From the NCBI GenBank assembly GCA_039881145.1, contig JAYKKI010000067.1:320001-384000 (forward strand): a DNA stretch of 64,000 nt. The letters are read 5' to 3'. Positions 37,883 through 50,106 of the stretch are shown piece after piece (the stretch's first letter is position 1; each line of letters opens with the position of its first letter). The stretch comes from Druceiella hillmani. Its lineage: Eukaryota; Arthropoda; Insecta; Lepidoptera; Hepialidae. The translations under genes were made by a program, and so were the position numbers. Under the pieces are notes generated by a model. That model was not told the DNA's origin. It was given only the letters and a program-made list of their open reading frames with translations, and searched no databases.

Positions 37883-39758
37883 TTTTCTTCGCGATGTATT
37901 AAGATTATTCTTATTTCGAAGGTATTCTTTAATTCAGGCAGTATTCTAAAAACATGGTAGGAGTGGAGATAACGCGCAACGCTACAGTCATGCCTTAGTA
38001 TGTGATTCTTTCAAATATTGTTGTTTATTAATTCTAACACGAGCAATAATATTTTCTGCACGCATTTCCTTTAATAATAAATCTAGAGGAAACCTAAAAT
38101 TTGCAAAAAATATATACGTTTCTAGCAAAAGATTATGGTGAAAGCTTCTTATTCATGTAATAACGTTTACAAAGTTTTAGCAAGTAGACACGTGTGTATA
38201 TATTTTTTGATACAGTAGTTTCATTAACAATATGATCGCAATGATGACCCAGGTTTGTTCATTGAAGTAATAATAGTTCGACCTTCGTTTGTTGAATTTG
38301 CTTGCCGGTATACATTTTAAAACTTACTTAAAACTTCATACTACATTAATCGTTGTTACTGAAGAAAGTTTTCTGGTTTAGAAGTCATTTATTACGCGTT
38401 TCCTTTTAAATGCCGTACACGTGTAAAAATTGCTAATGTAAATAAAAAAATAAATAGTTCAAATAATTGGTACAACGTTGCTCCACAATTCTGTACTGAG
38501 CGACACGCTACCTTTTTATATTATTTTTATTAGGAGTTTGATTAGACCCTAACTTTAAGCATATGGTTATATCTGATTAACTAATATACCTGAATTTACT
38601 GATTTCGTTTATGTTCGAATGGCGTGCACATTATTACACGAATATTAAACCTTTAAGGCTTTTAGCCTAGTATATAATTATGCCGAGTTTAAGGCAAACG
38701 GGTGTACCAAAGGTCGAGCCTATACTTGTTATTGGTATTGTAGGAATGCGGAGCTTAAATTATTTAAATATAATGTAATTGCTGGTATGATATTCCTCAT
38801 ATGCTGATAACTTATTTTATTGGTGCATAATATTCGTGGAAGGAAATCGTTCTTTTATAGTATATTAGATTACGAATATGCAAAAATACGAACAAAGTGT
38901 TCAATATAACGGAAGTAACTAGACAAAAGTCGTAATGGTGATGTATGTTGGAAGCTGTTAAAATTGTGAAATACTATTTTATTGATGTAACATTTTGTTA
39001 ATTAACATTTATATATAATGCTTATTGAAAGTATTAAATCATTTCTGAATACAGAATTTTTATTGACCATTATTTTGATACATTTGTTACAAACAACTTT
39101 CATGCCTGATTATATCGTTTTATTGAAATATTCGTTCATTGTGTCATCATCTGATACAATCGTTTTATTGAAATATTTTTATACCTATAAAAATATATCA
39201 GTTTCAGTGTAAATAATTGTACAACATATTCCAAAATTTACAAAAATATAAAATGTACGTAATTTCGATGTAAGGAAATTATATTTTGTAGCATACATAA
39301 TAAGAACAAAGCTTCAATGTAAATGAACAAATTTTAGTACTGCTGGGACACAGGGAAATTTACTCGAAAAACCGATTACTTTAAGAAAATTCTTGAGCTC
39401 CAATTTATTCATTCATTCGTTGAAAATAGACTACAATGTAAAAATTTGTTAAATACTAGAAAGAAAATCTTTCAAAACGGATGTTATCTTCGGTAATGAA
39501 GAGCTATGAGGGAGTAGGTATTTGACGAATTAATCATTCGATAATAGTTTCAAAAAGAAAGAAGGAAATGAATTTATTTCAGAAAATAATTACGGTGCTC
39601 CATAGTAAAAATAATATACAAAAGCATTCCAAGTTTTTCTAATTTTTTCCACGAACTATTTTCCGAAATAAGAGGATATAACAATTAAGGATCACCTTCT
39701 TCTTAAAAATAGAGAAAAATTGACTTTTAAAATAAAAATTTAATATCCCACGTATTAC
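37883..39758. other. Unassigned A+T-rich sequence
   Basis: Nothing supported. A slightly G+C-richer patch lies at 38660-38750. In 39018-39212 'atcgttttattgaaatattc' is doubled 48 bp apart (near 39114 and 39162). Confidence 0.35.
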
Positions 39759-40372
39759 TTTTTTATCACCAAACAATTTTTTTTTCTCAATAATAGTTTA
39801 TTACTATATATAATAGTTTATACACATTTTTAGTCATCGACTACTCAACTGTAATCTTTGCATTTGACCATAAATGGTATTTGGTTGGCTTGTGATGTCA
39901 TCGATAGCTAGTGATATGAATTTTTCATATAAACCGTGATCGGTACTTGAGATAAAATTTATATTGGCATATAAAAATAGAAAATATTTATTGTCAAAAC
40001 GAGCATACAGCGATAGTTAATTTAAAGAAATCGTTTCTTTTTTTATCACACCAATTTTTCGTAATTTTCATTCAGGTTTATAATTGTTTACAAGCCATTT
40101 GAATACTAATGAAAGGGGCAAATAATTTTTCTTTCTCTATAAACTAATACGACAAATTTTTATTCATCGTCTACACAACTATAATTTCTGCATTTGACTA
40201 TAAATGGTATTTGTTTGGCTTGTGATGTTATCGATAGCTAGTGACGTGGATTTTTAATATAAACCGTGATCGGTACTTGAAATGAAATTTATATTGATAT
40301 TTTAAATTAGAAAATATTTATTGTTTAAACAAGCAGACTGCGATAGTTAATTTAAAGAAATCGATGACAAAA
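39759..40372. repeat. Duplicated segment of about 205-230 bp, period 330 bp
   Basis: 'taaatggtat' occurs at 39871 and 40201 and 'tttaaagaaatcg' at 40021 and 40351, both exactly 330 bp apart. Everything between (for example 'accgtgatcggtacttga') is conserved with scattered substitutions. The spacer of about 120 bp between the copies is less similar. No frame is open through either copy, so this is a non-coding local duplication. Confidence 0.9.
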
Positions 40373-41482
40373 AATAATACAGACAAAGAAAAATATAATT
40401 TAAAAATCTAAGAAATGTCGCAAATTTGTAAATCTTAGGAAAATGAGGACCTTATTTATTAAAAAAGTTCTATATATTAACAAAATCTAAATATTAAAAA
40501 AGGTTACATCATTCGTGCCAATATAGAACTGCTTTTGTACATAGAGAATACTAAAGCGGTTTGAAACTGATTATAGTACACTTTGCAACTTGGTATGATT
40601 GCTAAATTAAAACTAAAAACAATAGGTTAAAAAGCATGTAAGGTTAATAACAGTTAGTATACATTACCACTACTAACATGAACTGCACAAACTTCGCAGC
40701 ATAACTTAAACTGATTAAAGGTCATGGAACCTATGAGGATGAACAAGCTTATATCGGTGTAAGCTTTAGTAGTAATGGTGCGCAAAGGAGCTTTTATTTT
40801 ACTTGTGGCGTTTGAATGGTGATTTATTTTTATTAACAATACGTTACAGAGTTTCGTGCGGTCATTCATCTGCTTTTCATTGCTAATTGTAAATTTTTAT
40901 TTAAGTTATAAAGTCCATCAGTTGAATGATTACAGTATCTTGTACTAATGTAATATAATTATTTACTGGCCAGTTTAACAAGTGTTTGACCCTAACTTAA
41001 ATACTGTCTGTCTAAGCTTTTCCTAATTCAGTCAAAGTAGAACAAAATTAATTTTTTTTGTAGAATTTGCGCATTATCATTACTGTATTGTATGTAAAAT
41101 CAATTTTTGCTATACCAAGATTAGAAATTTTTCTGATGAGTGTGACAAGCAAAAGTCTGATTGCTTATATTATTTAACTTTTCTAAATGCTTGCAAGCCG
41201 ATTCATTTAATATTATGTTTCATTAAATTACTTGAAAACATATTTCAAATAGTCAATAAATCCTTCTTACCCTTGCCGCCCAATGAGTTATAAATCTCCA
41301 TAGTAATTCTACAAAACATACCAAATATTAAGAGTGATAATATTATTTTGAGGTAAGTAGCAGTTCAAAATAAAGCAACTTTAATATCTTTAACTTTGTT
41401 TCACTTCTAGTTCCCTGGTAGTTCTGAATATATATTTTTTTTAATTACAAAAATAAAACTTTACATTAGTACCAAGATCCAA
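40373..41482. other. Unassigned A+T-rich sequence
   Basis: Nothing supported; the 71-codon minus frame at 40654-40869 shows no domain. Confidence 0.35.
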
Positions 41483-41700
41483 GTCACGGGTAGATTCATT
41501 TTGCTGTAAAGTCACGGATAGATTAATCTTGCTGAAAATTTGTCTGGCTTTTAAGGGATTGAATTGATACACTTAAATAACTTCACAAGACGGTAAATGA
41601 CCTGGCGTCTCTATATTTGTTCCGAGATAGAGATGATGTTACTTTGAATAAATACAGCATCAAAGGTTAATAATAGCAATAGGTACATTTGCGCACACAG
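41483..41700. repeat. Dispersed repeat, copy 1, with internal 28-bp doubling
   Basis: 'gtcacgggtagattcatttt' near 41484 is followed by 'gtcacggatagattaatctt' near 41511. Then 'tctggcttttaaggga' and 'aaaggttaataatagcaata' match 'tctggctttcaagggg' and 'aaaggttaattag' at 44178 and 44311. It is thus one of two copies of an unidentified repeat. Confidence 0.6.
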
Positions 41701-42359
41701 CCTGTCCTGATGCTGTAACTTTCCAGTTATGTTGTCGATTTACCTCGACAAAAGCAGTGAAATGTATTTTCATACTGTTTTTTATCACTTGAAATCTGTA
41801 TGTTTGGAATAAGTTGGCAACTAAACATTCTACTATTATTTCGAATATAGATAAATTATTTAAAGATGATCTAAGATGGTGGGAAACGGTGTGTCGAATA
41901 AATACACGTGTGTATTTATTATTTTATTTTGTTGAATTTCCTCATTTTCCCTTACATTACGTTGTTTGTTTGTCTAGTATAGTTTCATTAATATATATTA
42001 CTGAATTAAATTCAGTGAATATAGAAGTAGTATTGATATGAAATAATTAAGCTATATCGGTAACCTCAGAGACCTTACGATGAAATTTGACTAGCATTCA
42101 ACCTCCTTCGGAAGAGCACTATATTTAATTATTCACGCATATATACACATGGTGTCCGGGAATAAGTGTCGGATAAAGAAAGATGCTATTCATTGGTTAT
42201 AAAGGAATAAATTGTCGTTGAAATAAAACGTAAAATACGAATTTTTTCTAATTGATTGCAAAAAAATATTACACATAAGTCTTTTTAATATACACAATAT
42301 TTTCTCGGGGTGCGGTGTTTCCTCGCAGTGTCGACATCTTCGGAGCTGTTCGCAGGTTG

Positions 42360-42360
<1 letters not shown>
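41701..42360. other. Unassigned sequence
   Basis: Mostly A+T-rich. 'ggtgtccgggaataagtgtc' at 42150 looks like a piece of an interspersed element, but no boundaries were found. Confidence 0.3.
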
Positions 42361-42429
<69 letters not shown>

Positions 42430-42430
42430 A
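42361..42430. repeat. (TA)n-(TG)n microsatellite
   Basis: TA dinucleotides to 42413, then TG dinucleotides. Overlapping frames on both strands are array artefacts. Confidence 0.95.
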
Positions 42431-43011
42431 TTGTAGCTACCAACAATAGAATTTTTAAAAGGAATAAAACTTTTTCATTCTTGTTAAGAATAAACAATTA
42501 ATATTGCGCAACGAAGTGTAATGTAGTAGATAGCATAATTATTTTCAATATTTTTTTTAAACTAGTTGTGCCCCACTCAAAATGTTTTTCACTCTCTTAT
42601 ATGTTGTTCTTGGTTGTTAACTGTTGCCATAGCCAATTTGAACAAAATCCGTGAAGTAGATTTTACGTGATTTTCCGGACGCCAAAAATAATATACAAGT
42701 TTTTAGACTATCATTGTCATTTTCTACGCTAAATCAATTACTGTTTTTTAAGATATTTTCAATATACAAAATTTAATCGCTATACTTTTATTATATGTGT
42801 AGATTAAGTTCCTAAGAAATTTAGAAAGCAATACTTCTACGAGTACTTATGAATTTCATGACACGGATAACTTCCTGTAAAGAATGAAATTGAGGAACTC
42901 TATAAGTCAGCTAGATTAGTAATTTTTAGTACATGCATGAAATTTTGTTAAAGTTTATTTAATCAACAAAAAGGACGAGATTTGGAAATAAGTGTAAAGA
43001 TACGTGGGCTT
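42431..43011. other. Unassigned A+T-rich sequence
   Basis: Nothing supported. Confidence 0.35.
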
Positions 43012-43450
43012 CTATAAAAATCGCCCAAAGTTTAAGTAATAAAGTTACCTAAATATCGTTTTGCTAGTTAGCACGATTAAAGTAACTAAAAAAAACTTAA
43101 AGGCACTTTTGATAAACTTAAATGATTCAAATGTTACATATTCATCAGTCTTAGAGCTGAAAACGATAATTTTTTCCCATTCATGGTAAAAAAGTTAAGT
43201 TTAGCCTTAGATCAGTTGAAAGGTTAAGATTCGACCTTAAAACAATTTTTTTTAACTTCCGGCAAAGATCCACTTAAGTTTATATAATAAAGTTTTCTAA
43301 AAATGATTTTGCTTATTAATACTAATAATTTAATGCAAAGACAATTAAAAGATATTTTATAACTTACATCATTCAAATGTTACGTATCCGTCAATCTTAG
43401 AATTGAAAATGAAAATATTTTCTCATTGAAATTGAGGAATCAAAAGTTAT
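43012..43450. repeat. Diverged tandem duplication, period about 246 bp
   Basis: 'attcaaatgttac' at 43125 and 43371 anchors two units. Also shared are 'taataaagtt' (43036/43285), 'ttttgct' and 'tcttagagctgaaaacga' against 'tcttagaattgaaaatga'. No coding potential. Confidence 0.8.
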
Positions 43451-44164
43451 ATAATATAGTGTAAAAAATTGTTTATTAAATGAATAGGTCAATGAATGGA
43501 TACCTTTTCATTTTAATCTAAACATATTTATTTAGATTTACTAATCATTCTATTTACGAGACTGCGGTCTAAGTATTCGTATGCGGGCGCGTGTGTTGAA
43601 GTTTATGTGCGTGCGTGCGTGTTTGTATATGCGTGCAAGTTCGTATATACATTTTGCTTTTTAGAAAAAGATTCCAATTTTACCTTATTACTTTTTTGGG
43701 TTTAGGATTTTCTTAACGAATGTTATTTTTTATTTGTATAAGTAAATTTTTAAGCATATTCGAAAATTGGAATTCAACTTATTTAGAGTAATTGTAAACT
43801 TACGTAATCAACTTTTATTATACGTTTTTATATCCTTATCCTTACTTATATTCAATCTTTGTTTGAAATGGTTTCTTTCAATACGCAATTCAAACTGGAA
43901 TATTTTTTTGAATATTTGTAAACGTTCACATTCATATTATCTTTGTGTACAACATAATACCCTTTCACCACTCAATATGCCACAATTACGTACCATCTCA
44001 TAACATTCGCGAATACAGTGATATTATTCATCCTTATCGCAATTGAAAGCATGTGGACGGGATCACGCACAAAAAACATGTACATTCTTAGCAAGGTCAT
44101 GACCGTCACTAGCGTCTTGAATGCGGTGAGCCCGCACCAAACAAAAGCTAGGAAGTGAATTAAT
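43451..44164. other. Unassigned; GT/GC-rich patch at 43575-43640
   Basis: The patch contains 'gtgcgtgcgtgcgtg' and is degenerate simple sequence. The 78-codon frame at 43767-44003 shows no domain. Confidence 0.4.
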
Positions 44165-44345
44165 CAAGAAACACTTCTGGCTTTCAAGGGGCTAAATTGA
44201 TCAATATTGAGTGCGTTGTAATAATAGTGAGTGCTGTCGACACCTCTCGTGATTATATTGTTCCAACACGCGATCGATAAACTAGCATCTGTACAAGCAG
44301 TCATTGTATTAAAGGTTAATTAGTACATTTGTACGCATTGGAGAA
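44165..44345. repeat. Dispersed repeat, copy 2
   Basis: Partner of the copy at 41483-41700, in the same orientation, starting near 'ttctggctttcaaggggcta'. Composition is more balanced than the flanks. Confidence 0.55.
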
Positions 44346-45206
44346 AGTCGAAATAAGGAAACACAACTGAAACCACATAATACGGTCTCAGTTGTATTTC
44401 CCAGTTTAGATACTAATAGTTCTATTAAAAGTCGTGCCGTTGACGACTTTTATTAGTCATCTCTACTTTTATTAGTCATAGTTAGACATCTATGTACGTG
44501 TGTTGATGACATACGTACAATAACAAAATTTCCAGGAGATTTTACTATATTTTCATCAATTGTGGTTCCCAGATATCAAATTCAACATCAATCTTAAAAT
44601 AAAAGTACACAAGCGGTGTATCGTTAAAAAAAACTAGAAAAACTGCAGTATTTTAAAATATTTTTCTATAAATTATTAATCTGTTCCAACCAACGTACCC
44701 ATTATATTTACGGCATCCCCAATTAACATAACTTTGTTGTTATAAATATTTTTTGGGCACTGTTCATTTGCGCCGTTATTTTGGTGCATTCATTAACTAA
44801 AAGCTTAATTATTAATTTTTTTTTATATTTCACACATAGATATCTCATCTAAACTTAATTATAATACATAATATTCAGATTGCTTACTTTGAATGGATAA
44901 GTCTCTACTAGAAGACGACACTATTTTATTTATATAATGGAAATTAATTTACATGTAACTGAAAAACTAACTTTCTAGTAGAAGTTAACTAGATGCGCTG
45001 TATTGTATTGGAGTTTACACCTTACGAATCGATTTTCATATATAGCTCCCGGTATGAAGTTTTATTAAGAGTAAAATCAGAAGTTCAGTGCCTACGAATT
45101 TCAGAGTATTAAAAAAGTGTGTAACCGTTAAGTGACCTTTCCGCGCAATATTTCTGCGCATCGTTCGAGTAAGATATCAATATGTTTATTTAACATTTTT
45201 TTAATT
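44346..45206. other. Unassigned A+T-rich sequence
   Basis: Nothing supported. Confidence 0.35.
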
Positions 45207-45276
45207 GCGTAATCGCAATGACGGAGTGTGATAAATATATTGGCATTTACTTATGGCGTAATCCCAATGACGGAGT
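45207..45276. repeat. Short tandem duplication, period 49 bp
   Basis: 'gcgtaatcgcaatgacggag' at 45207 and 'gcgtaatcccaatgacggag' at 45256 differ by one base in 20. Confidence 0.85.
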
Positions 45277-45339
45277 CTGACACATGCTGTTTATTATCGT
45301 TCGCCTATATGAAGATATAATCATTAAATTTCGTTATGT

Positions 45340-45492
45340 GTGAATATTTGGTATCTTCCATTCTACAAAATTAAAAAGTCTCTTTGAATTTTCACCTCTT
45401 AATCCGAGATTACCAAATGTTATAATTTTGTTGTATAAATTTGATCTTGTTCATTTGTGTTTTACTTGAAAATAATTATATGGGCAACATTT
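45340..45492. repeat. Dispersed repeat copy, partner inside 46252-46370
   Basis: 'atttggtatcttccattcta', 'aaaattaaaaagtctct', 'gaattttcacctcttaatc' and 'ttgttgtataaa' are all repeated in order at 46259-46350. The later copy lacks about 45 bp near the end, before the shared 'tatgggcaac'. Confidence 0.85.
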
Positions 45493-46190
45493 TTTTATTA
45501 AAGTATTTCCCATTTACTTTCAATGATATTAATATTTATGTTTATATTCAGTGTTACCTATTTTATACTTTCCAAGACAATCAAACTTAGAGAGTAAACT
45601 CCAGTCGCGCGTCAGAGCTGACATGCACAATTATTTTTTTTTATTATTATATTACAATTTTTTTTTCCATATACTGTGTTAATTCAAAAGTGGGTTTTTC
45701 GCTAACTTAATTGAATTAAAACGTGTTTTGAATTTGGAATTATTTAGCTGTCCTACACATTAAAACTTGCTTGACTAAATGACACAGTATAGAATTTATT
45801 GACCATATCGTATTTAAAGGTATTTATCAACCAAATATTATTCGAAAAATCATACCGAATTCGGCTTGGGTATAGAAATTGGCAGCGCTTCATATTTTAT
45901 TTTTTTCCGTGACTAAACAAACCGGTTAAAATACTGTTTTTTTTGTAATTATGCTTTTTAGATAATATGATATACATTAATTGTAAACCAAATTCTGCTG
46001 CGATTAAATAAATAATTTAATAATAGATAGGCTTACCAAAGTAAAATTTCCAAGAAGGCTAGCAAAAAAAGACAAAATCGCAAAAAAACCACGACTTTGC
46101 TCGTTTGGCAAAATTAACAATTATGATATCGTTTTAAAATAAAATTACCCACAAACATTCAATTACGATACTAAATGTTCCATGCATGTC

Positions 46191-46392
46191 CTTATGTAAG
46201 CTATACAGCCTACGTTAAGGACATGAAGACGTAATAATTAAATGTCCTTATGTAAGAACATTTGGTATCTTCCATTCTACCAAAATTAAAAAGTCTCTGA
46301 ATTTTCACCTCTTAATCTGACGTTACTAAATGTTTTTAACTTAGTTGTATAAAATCATATGGGGCAACGTAGGCTGTATAGCCTACGATAAG
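46191..46392. mobile_element. MITE-like unit with about 28-bp inverted ends
   Basis: The left arm 46191-46219 ('cttatgtaagctatacagcc' and on) and the right arm 46365-46392 are inverted copies with a few mismatches. The ~145 bp between them hold the second copy of the repeat at 45340-45492. A non-coding unit of ~200 bp with terminal inverted repeats fits a MITE. No clear target duplication was seen, and the first copy lacks comparable arms, so the unit may be a local rearrangement instead. Confidence 0.45.
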
Positions 46393-46779
46393 AACAAGGT
46401 GTGTAAAATATAATGGAAATTAGTTGAGTATGAAAGCGGGACGAACAAAAAAATATACAAACTCACTTTCCGAATTATAGTATTAGATACGGTGTGCATG
46501 GAAACTTGCACAATTGGAATTTTAAGTGAAAAAAATTGTGTTCACCCTAAATATTTGTAATATCGTTTCAAAGAGGTCTTCGAGTCAAGTAAAAAATATT
46601 TTTAAAATTTTTGAACTAAAGTATAACACATTAGCCTGTGTATATATGTGTTTCAGTAAAGCTTGAATTTATTGTCTTTAGGTTTATCTTGACAGTTACG
46701 GCTTCTAGGCACTTAGTTAATATTAATATTGCAAGTATACAGGATATAACAATAAATACTAAGCCTGCGCTAATATTTT

Positions 46780-46792
46780 CTATATATATATA

Positions 46793-46849
<57 letters not shown>

Positions 46850-46876
46850 ATGTACATATACGTATATGCACATATA
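46780..46876. repeat. (TA)n microsatellite
   Basis: TA dinucleotides with TTTA and GTACATATAC interruptions toward the right. Confidence 0.95.
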
Positions 46877-47543
46877 CAGTGAATCTAAAATTGATATATC
46901 ACTGCGTATTGTCCCAGCTACCACAATGTTACTTCCTTTCACTATGTGGACGGATTTAGATTCGAACCTACAATATCTTTAGTGAGATTCGAGCATATCT
47001 TATGCTTTCATACGACTCGTATTTTATACATAAGTTAACGCTATTGCCTTTTTTTTAAACTGATTTTGTTTCAACGTAATGTTATTGTAACATATGAACT
47101 TATCAACTACATAGAGTCTTACAATCGATAAACTAAGATTAAATATTGATTTGAGTGAAAGCATTCGCGCACGTGTACTCGGCCGATTTAGTCACTGTTC
47201 CGCGATAGCAGAAACTGGTTAATTTTTGTTATCAACTTATTATCGTTTTAGGGTTTGTTTTTCATCACCATATACACGGAGCATATATTTATTTAGTTTA
47301 TTCATTAATATAAATTAATATAAATACGCCATCTAAATTAGATGTTGACAAACCAAAATATATTGTTTGGCTAATTTATTTTAAATTAAAAAAGTATAAC
47401 TTATCTAATCTATATTAAATTATAAATAACTTTAAATCTGCTTACGACAAATTAAAGTTCCCAATTCCAAAACAGTATTATAATTAAGAAAATATTCGTC
47501 GTTCTCCTCATTTTCACTTTGCCTCTCCACATTTTAAAAGGCT
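46877..47543. other. Sequence 3' of the Transib fossil
   Basis: The region should contain the right half of the element's 3' UTR and its terminus, but no Transib-type end (starting CAC) with a partner could be identified. 'gattcgaacc' near 46952 resembles an inverted tRNA B box, without a tRNA-like fold around it. The rest is unassigned. Confidence 0.35.
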
Positions 47544-48830
47544 TTAGTACCTGTCGTGATAAGGTCTTACATTTTTTTCTTGTTTCATACGAAGACTACT
47601 TATGAGAGGATCTAATGAAACCAGCAGTAGGTGCAATATATCTTCTGGTGTTTTCGTTCTGCTAAATTTGTAAGCGTGCTGATCCCTATAGTTTTTGTAA
47701 TTCTTATTACGAGGCTCTTGAGCCTCTTCATATTTTTTATTTTTATGTAGTAATCATATGATATACTACTTGGTAATATGACTTCTTGGATTAGTTGTCC
47801 ATCATGTATTAATAGTTTATGGACACTCTGCGGTATGTAGCACCATTTACATTTTGATATATACAAATCTGCACTCTCAGAGTAATATTTTTTCATATAG
47901 TGTCCTGTTAATTTAAAAGCCACTACATACCATTTTTAGAACAACTTCTAAACTTCTTGTTACTGATTCAAACACACCAGTGGTGTTATAAACCGAAGAC
48001 GGACTTTCGAAAAACCGGCGTGCTATGTTATCATTATTACTCGTCCCGAATTCAGGCTTGGGCATGTATGTACTTCCGTATGCATGGAGGTACTTCCTTC
48101 TAATATTGACAGCTTCTTTGACAATATTTTTACACGCTACGTCTTGATCTCTAACCTGTATGACGTGTGTAAAATGCGTGCAAGCATGAAATCCCGTTAG
48201 TCCCATCGTCCTTGCAGTTTTCTTGCAGACTTTTTCACGAACAAGTCGGTATCAGTCGTTTGATCGTGTGACTGCAGTTCAATTTCCGCGGAAAATTCCA
48301 TAATATATTGCCAAAGCATGTGATAACTTGGAAAAATGTCAGCTTTGTGTGCTTTATTTATCTGACATATTGATATATCCTGGTTCTTTGCAAATTGTTT
48401 GTCTACAAAAAAAACTAAGCCCTCACCAGAGTCCATCTCAATGGGAAGATTTTTTGTGGCTGAATGCGCTTTTTTTATTTTGGTGGCCTTTTGAGCGAAT
48501 AGTTCAACATTTGCTTCAAAATCTACATAGCATCGCGCCTACCTGCTGCTTGCAGACCCATTTGATCTTCAAGAAGAATTTCACCAACACTGCTAATATT
48601 TAACAAATGCTTTGCTTTTCATTTTTGACACTTTTGCTGCTATCGGCAAACAATTTGCGAGGTCTACCACTAAAAGAGCTTCTTGTTGGAGATAATCAAT
48701 ATCATGCACCAATTTTTCATTTCATCACTCATTATTTTTATATAAGAATCGGATCAAATTATAATGACACTTGATCCACCGTAATTTCAGTTTTTTTAAA
48801 AATTCATCACTTTTAGCTTGCACTTGCTTT
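47544..48830 (-). pseudogene. Transib-superfamily (RAG1-related) transposase fossil
   Basis: Minus-strand motifs match the Transib transposase order. The N-terminal basic segment reads KLKLRWIKCHYN (~48780), SPTRSSFSGRPRKLFADSS (~48670) and then VELFAQKATK. The frame at 48197-48436 has FFVDKQFAKNQ, KAHKADIFPSYHMLW and AEIELQS. The frame at 47913-48206 has GLTGFHA, KPEFGTSN, NIARRFFESP and TGVFESV. The frame from 47923 reads SVHKLLIHDGQLIQEVILP. In another frame follow EEAQEPRNKNY, KTPEDILHLLLVSLDPLI and a stop at 47544. Roughly the central third, which carries the first two catalytic Asp, is deleted: AEIELQS is followed after about 20 residues by GLTGFHA. Several frameshifts add to this. It lost activity long ago. 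Confidence 0.85.
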
Positions 48831-50042
48831 GTTAAATGTTCATCTCATTTATTCAGACAATATTTATCAATAATATAAATAAATACACAATTTACTGTTC
48901 TTGGGATATCAACATCATATCGTAAAACGTTGTAAATAATATCAGCCACAAAAAATTGGTTATAATTTACATATAAATGAACTTATAAATGAATAATCTA
49001 AACAATTATAATGGAAGGATTGAAAAAATTTGAAACATCCTTATTTACTATTGATCAATAGGACACTAAAATAAACAAAAAAAATATCAAGCAACTTACT
49101 GCTATTACAAGGTTAACCTTTTACATTCACGTTCAAATGTAACAAAAAGCCAATTTTGGATAAAATTTAAATATTGCTATACAGCATTTGACATTAATAT
49201 GGTATTATTACACTCATTTATAAATTAATAATTTTCAAAAAAATTTTAACTGATTAAAATTTGTAATTCATTCTTCGCAGTTATTTTGAGAATTTATCAA
49301 TTTTAATGTTTGTTCTCCGAGTTAGAAAGCTTGGACAAAAATGAGTATAAAAAGCAAATGATTAAAAAAATTAAAAACGTGATTGCGGGAAAAAATTTAA
49401 TTAAAAAATAAAAAATAAGGAGTCACAGTGGTTGAGGAAATTAATTGTCTTTGATGGAAATTTAACTCAAAATTGGGACGCCTGCCTGATAGAAAATTGA
49501 TTCCAATTCTAAAACATACAGTACTCTAAGCAGATAACTTATTTAAATTAATTTTTCTTTGGCAGTTATAGGTCCACGTCTGCTATGAAAATATCAATAA
49601 AATATTTTAAATGCAATTTTTTCCACGCAGCAACTTTTTTAATTTTGTTTATTATTTGTCTTTACATCTTTTTTCTACAATTGATGCATAAATATAAAAC
49701 ATAGTTTGTAAGATGTTATAGAAGTGAAAGCAAACATATAATACAAATATATAAAATAATATTCATTAAGTGGTTCAATTTCTTAAGCGGTTTTTTTACT
49801 GGGCCTCACAGTTGGTTTTTTTTGACAGAGCCGTATTTACCTTTGATCATATAAATATCGACATAACCAATTATTGCAAATTACAAAAGAAAAACGAAAG
49901 TCCTGCTAACTTAAAGCCAAACTTATTATAACATTACCTGGAAGCGCGACCGGCGACTGGGATGTTATTTCCAACCTGTATTCGTTTATTCATGATTTTC
50001 CCTTTTCTACTTTATAATCAAGATATATATTTACGTGTAAAA
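48831..50042. other. Unassigned; contains an isolated CACAGTG heptamer
   Basis: This should hold the 5' terminal part of the Transib element. 'cacagtggttgag' at 49424 resembles a Transib/RSS heptamer, but it points rightward and therefore cannot be the end of the minus-strand copy at 47.5-48.8 kb. No other structure was found. Confidence 0.3.
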
Positions 50043-50056
50043 TATATACCTGTATA

Positions 50057-50106
<50 letters not shown>

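Noticed and set aside
46945..47050. tRNA or tRNA-derived SINE on the minus strand
   Set aside because: A B-box-like 'ggttcgaatc' is present, but the nearest A-box-like sequence is about 80 nt away and no cloverleaf arms pair.
48328..48603. 91-codon plus-strand frame
   Set aside because: It is the antisense shadow of the Transib transposase fossil.
49424..49436. CACAGTG heptamer as the end of the Transib copy
   Set aside because: It faces the wrong way for the minus-strand element and has no partner terminus or 5-bp duplication.
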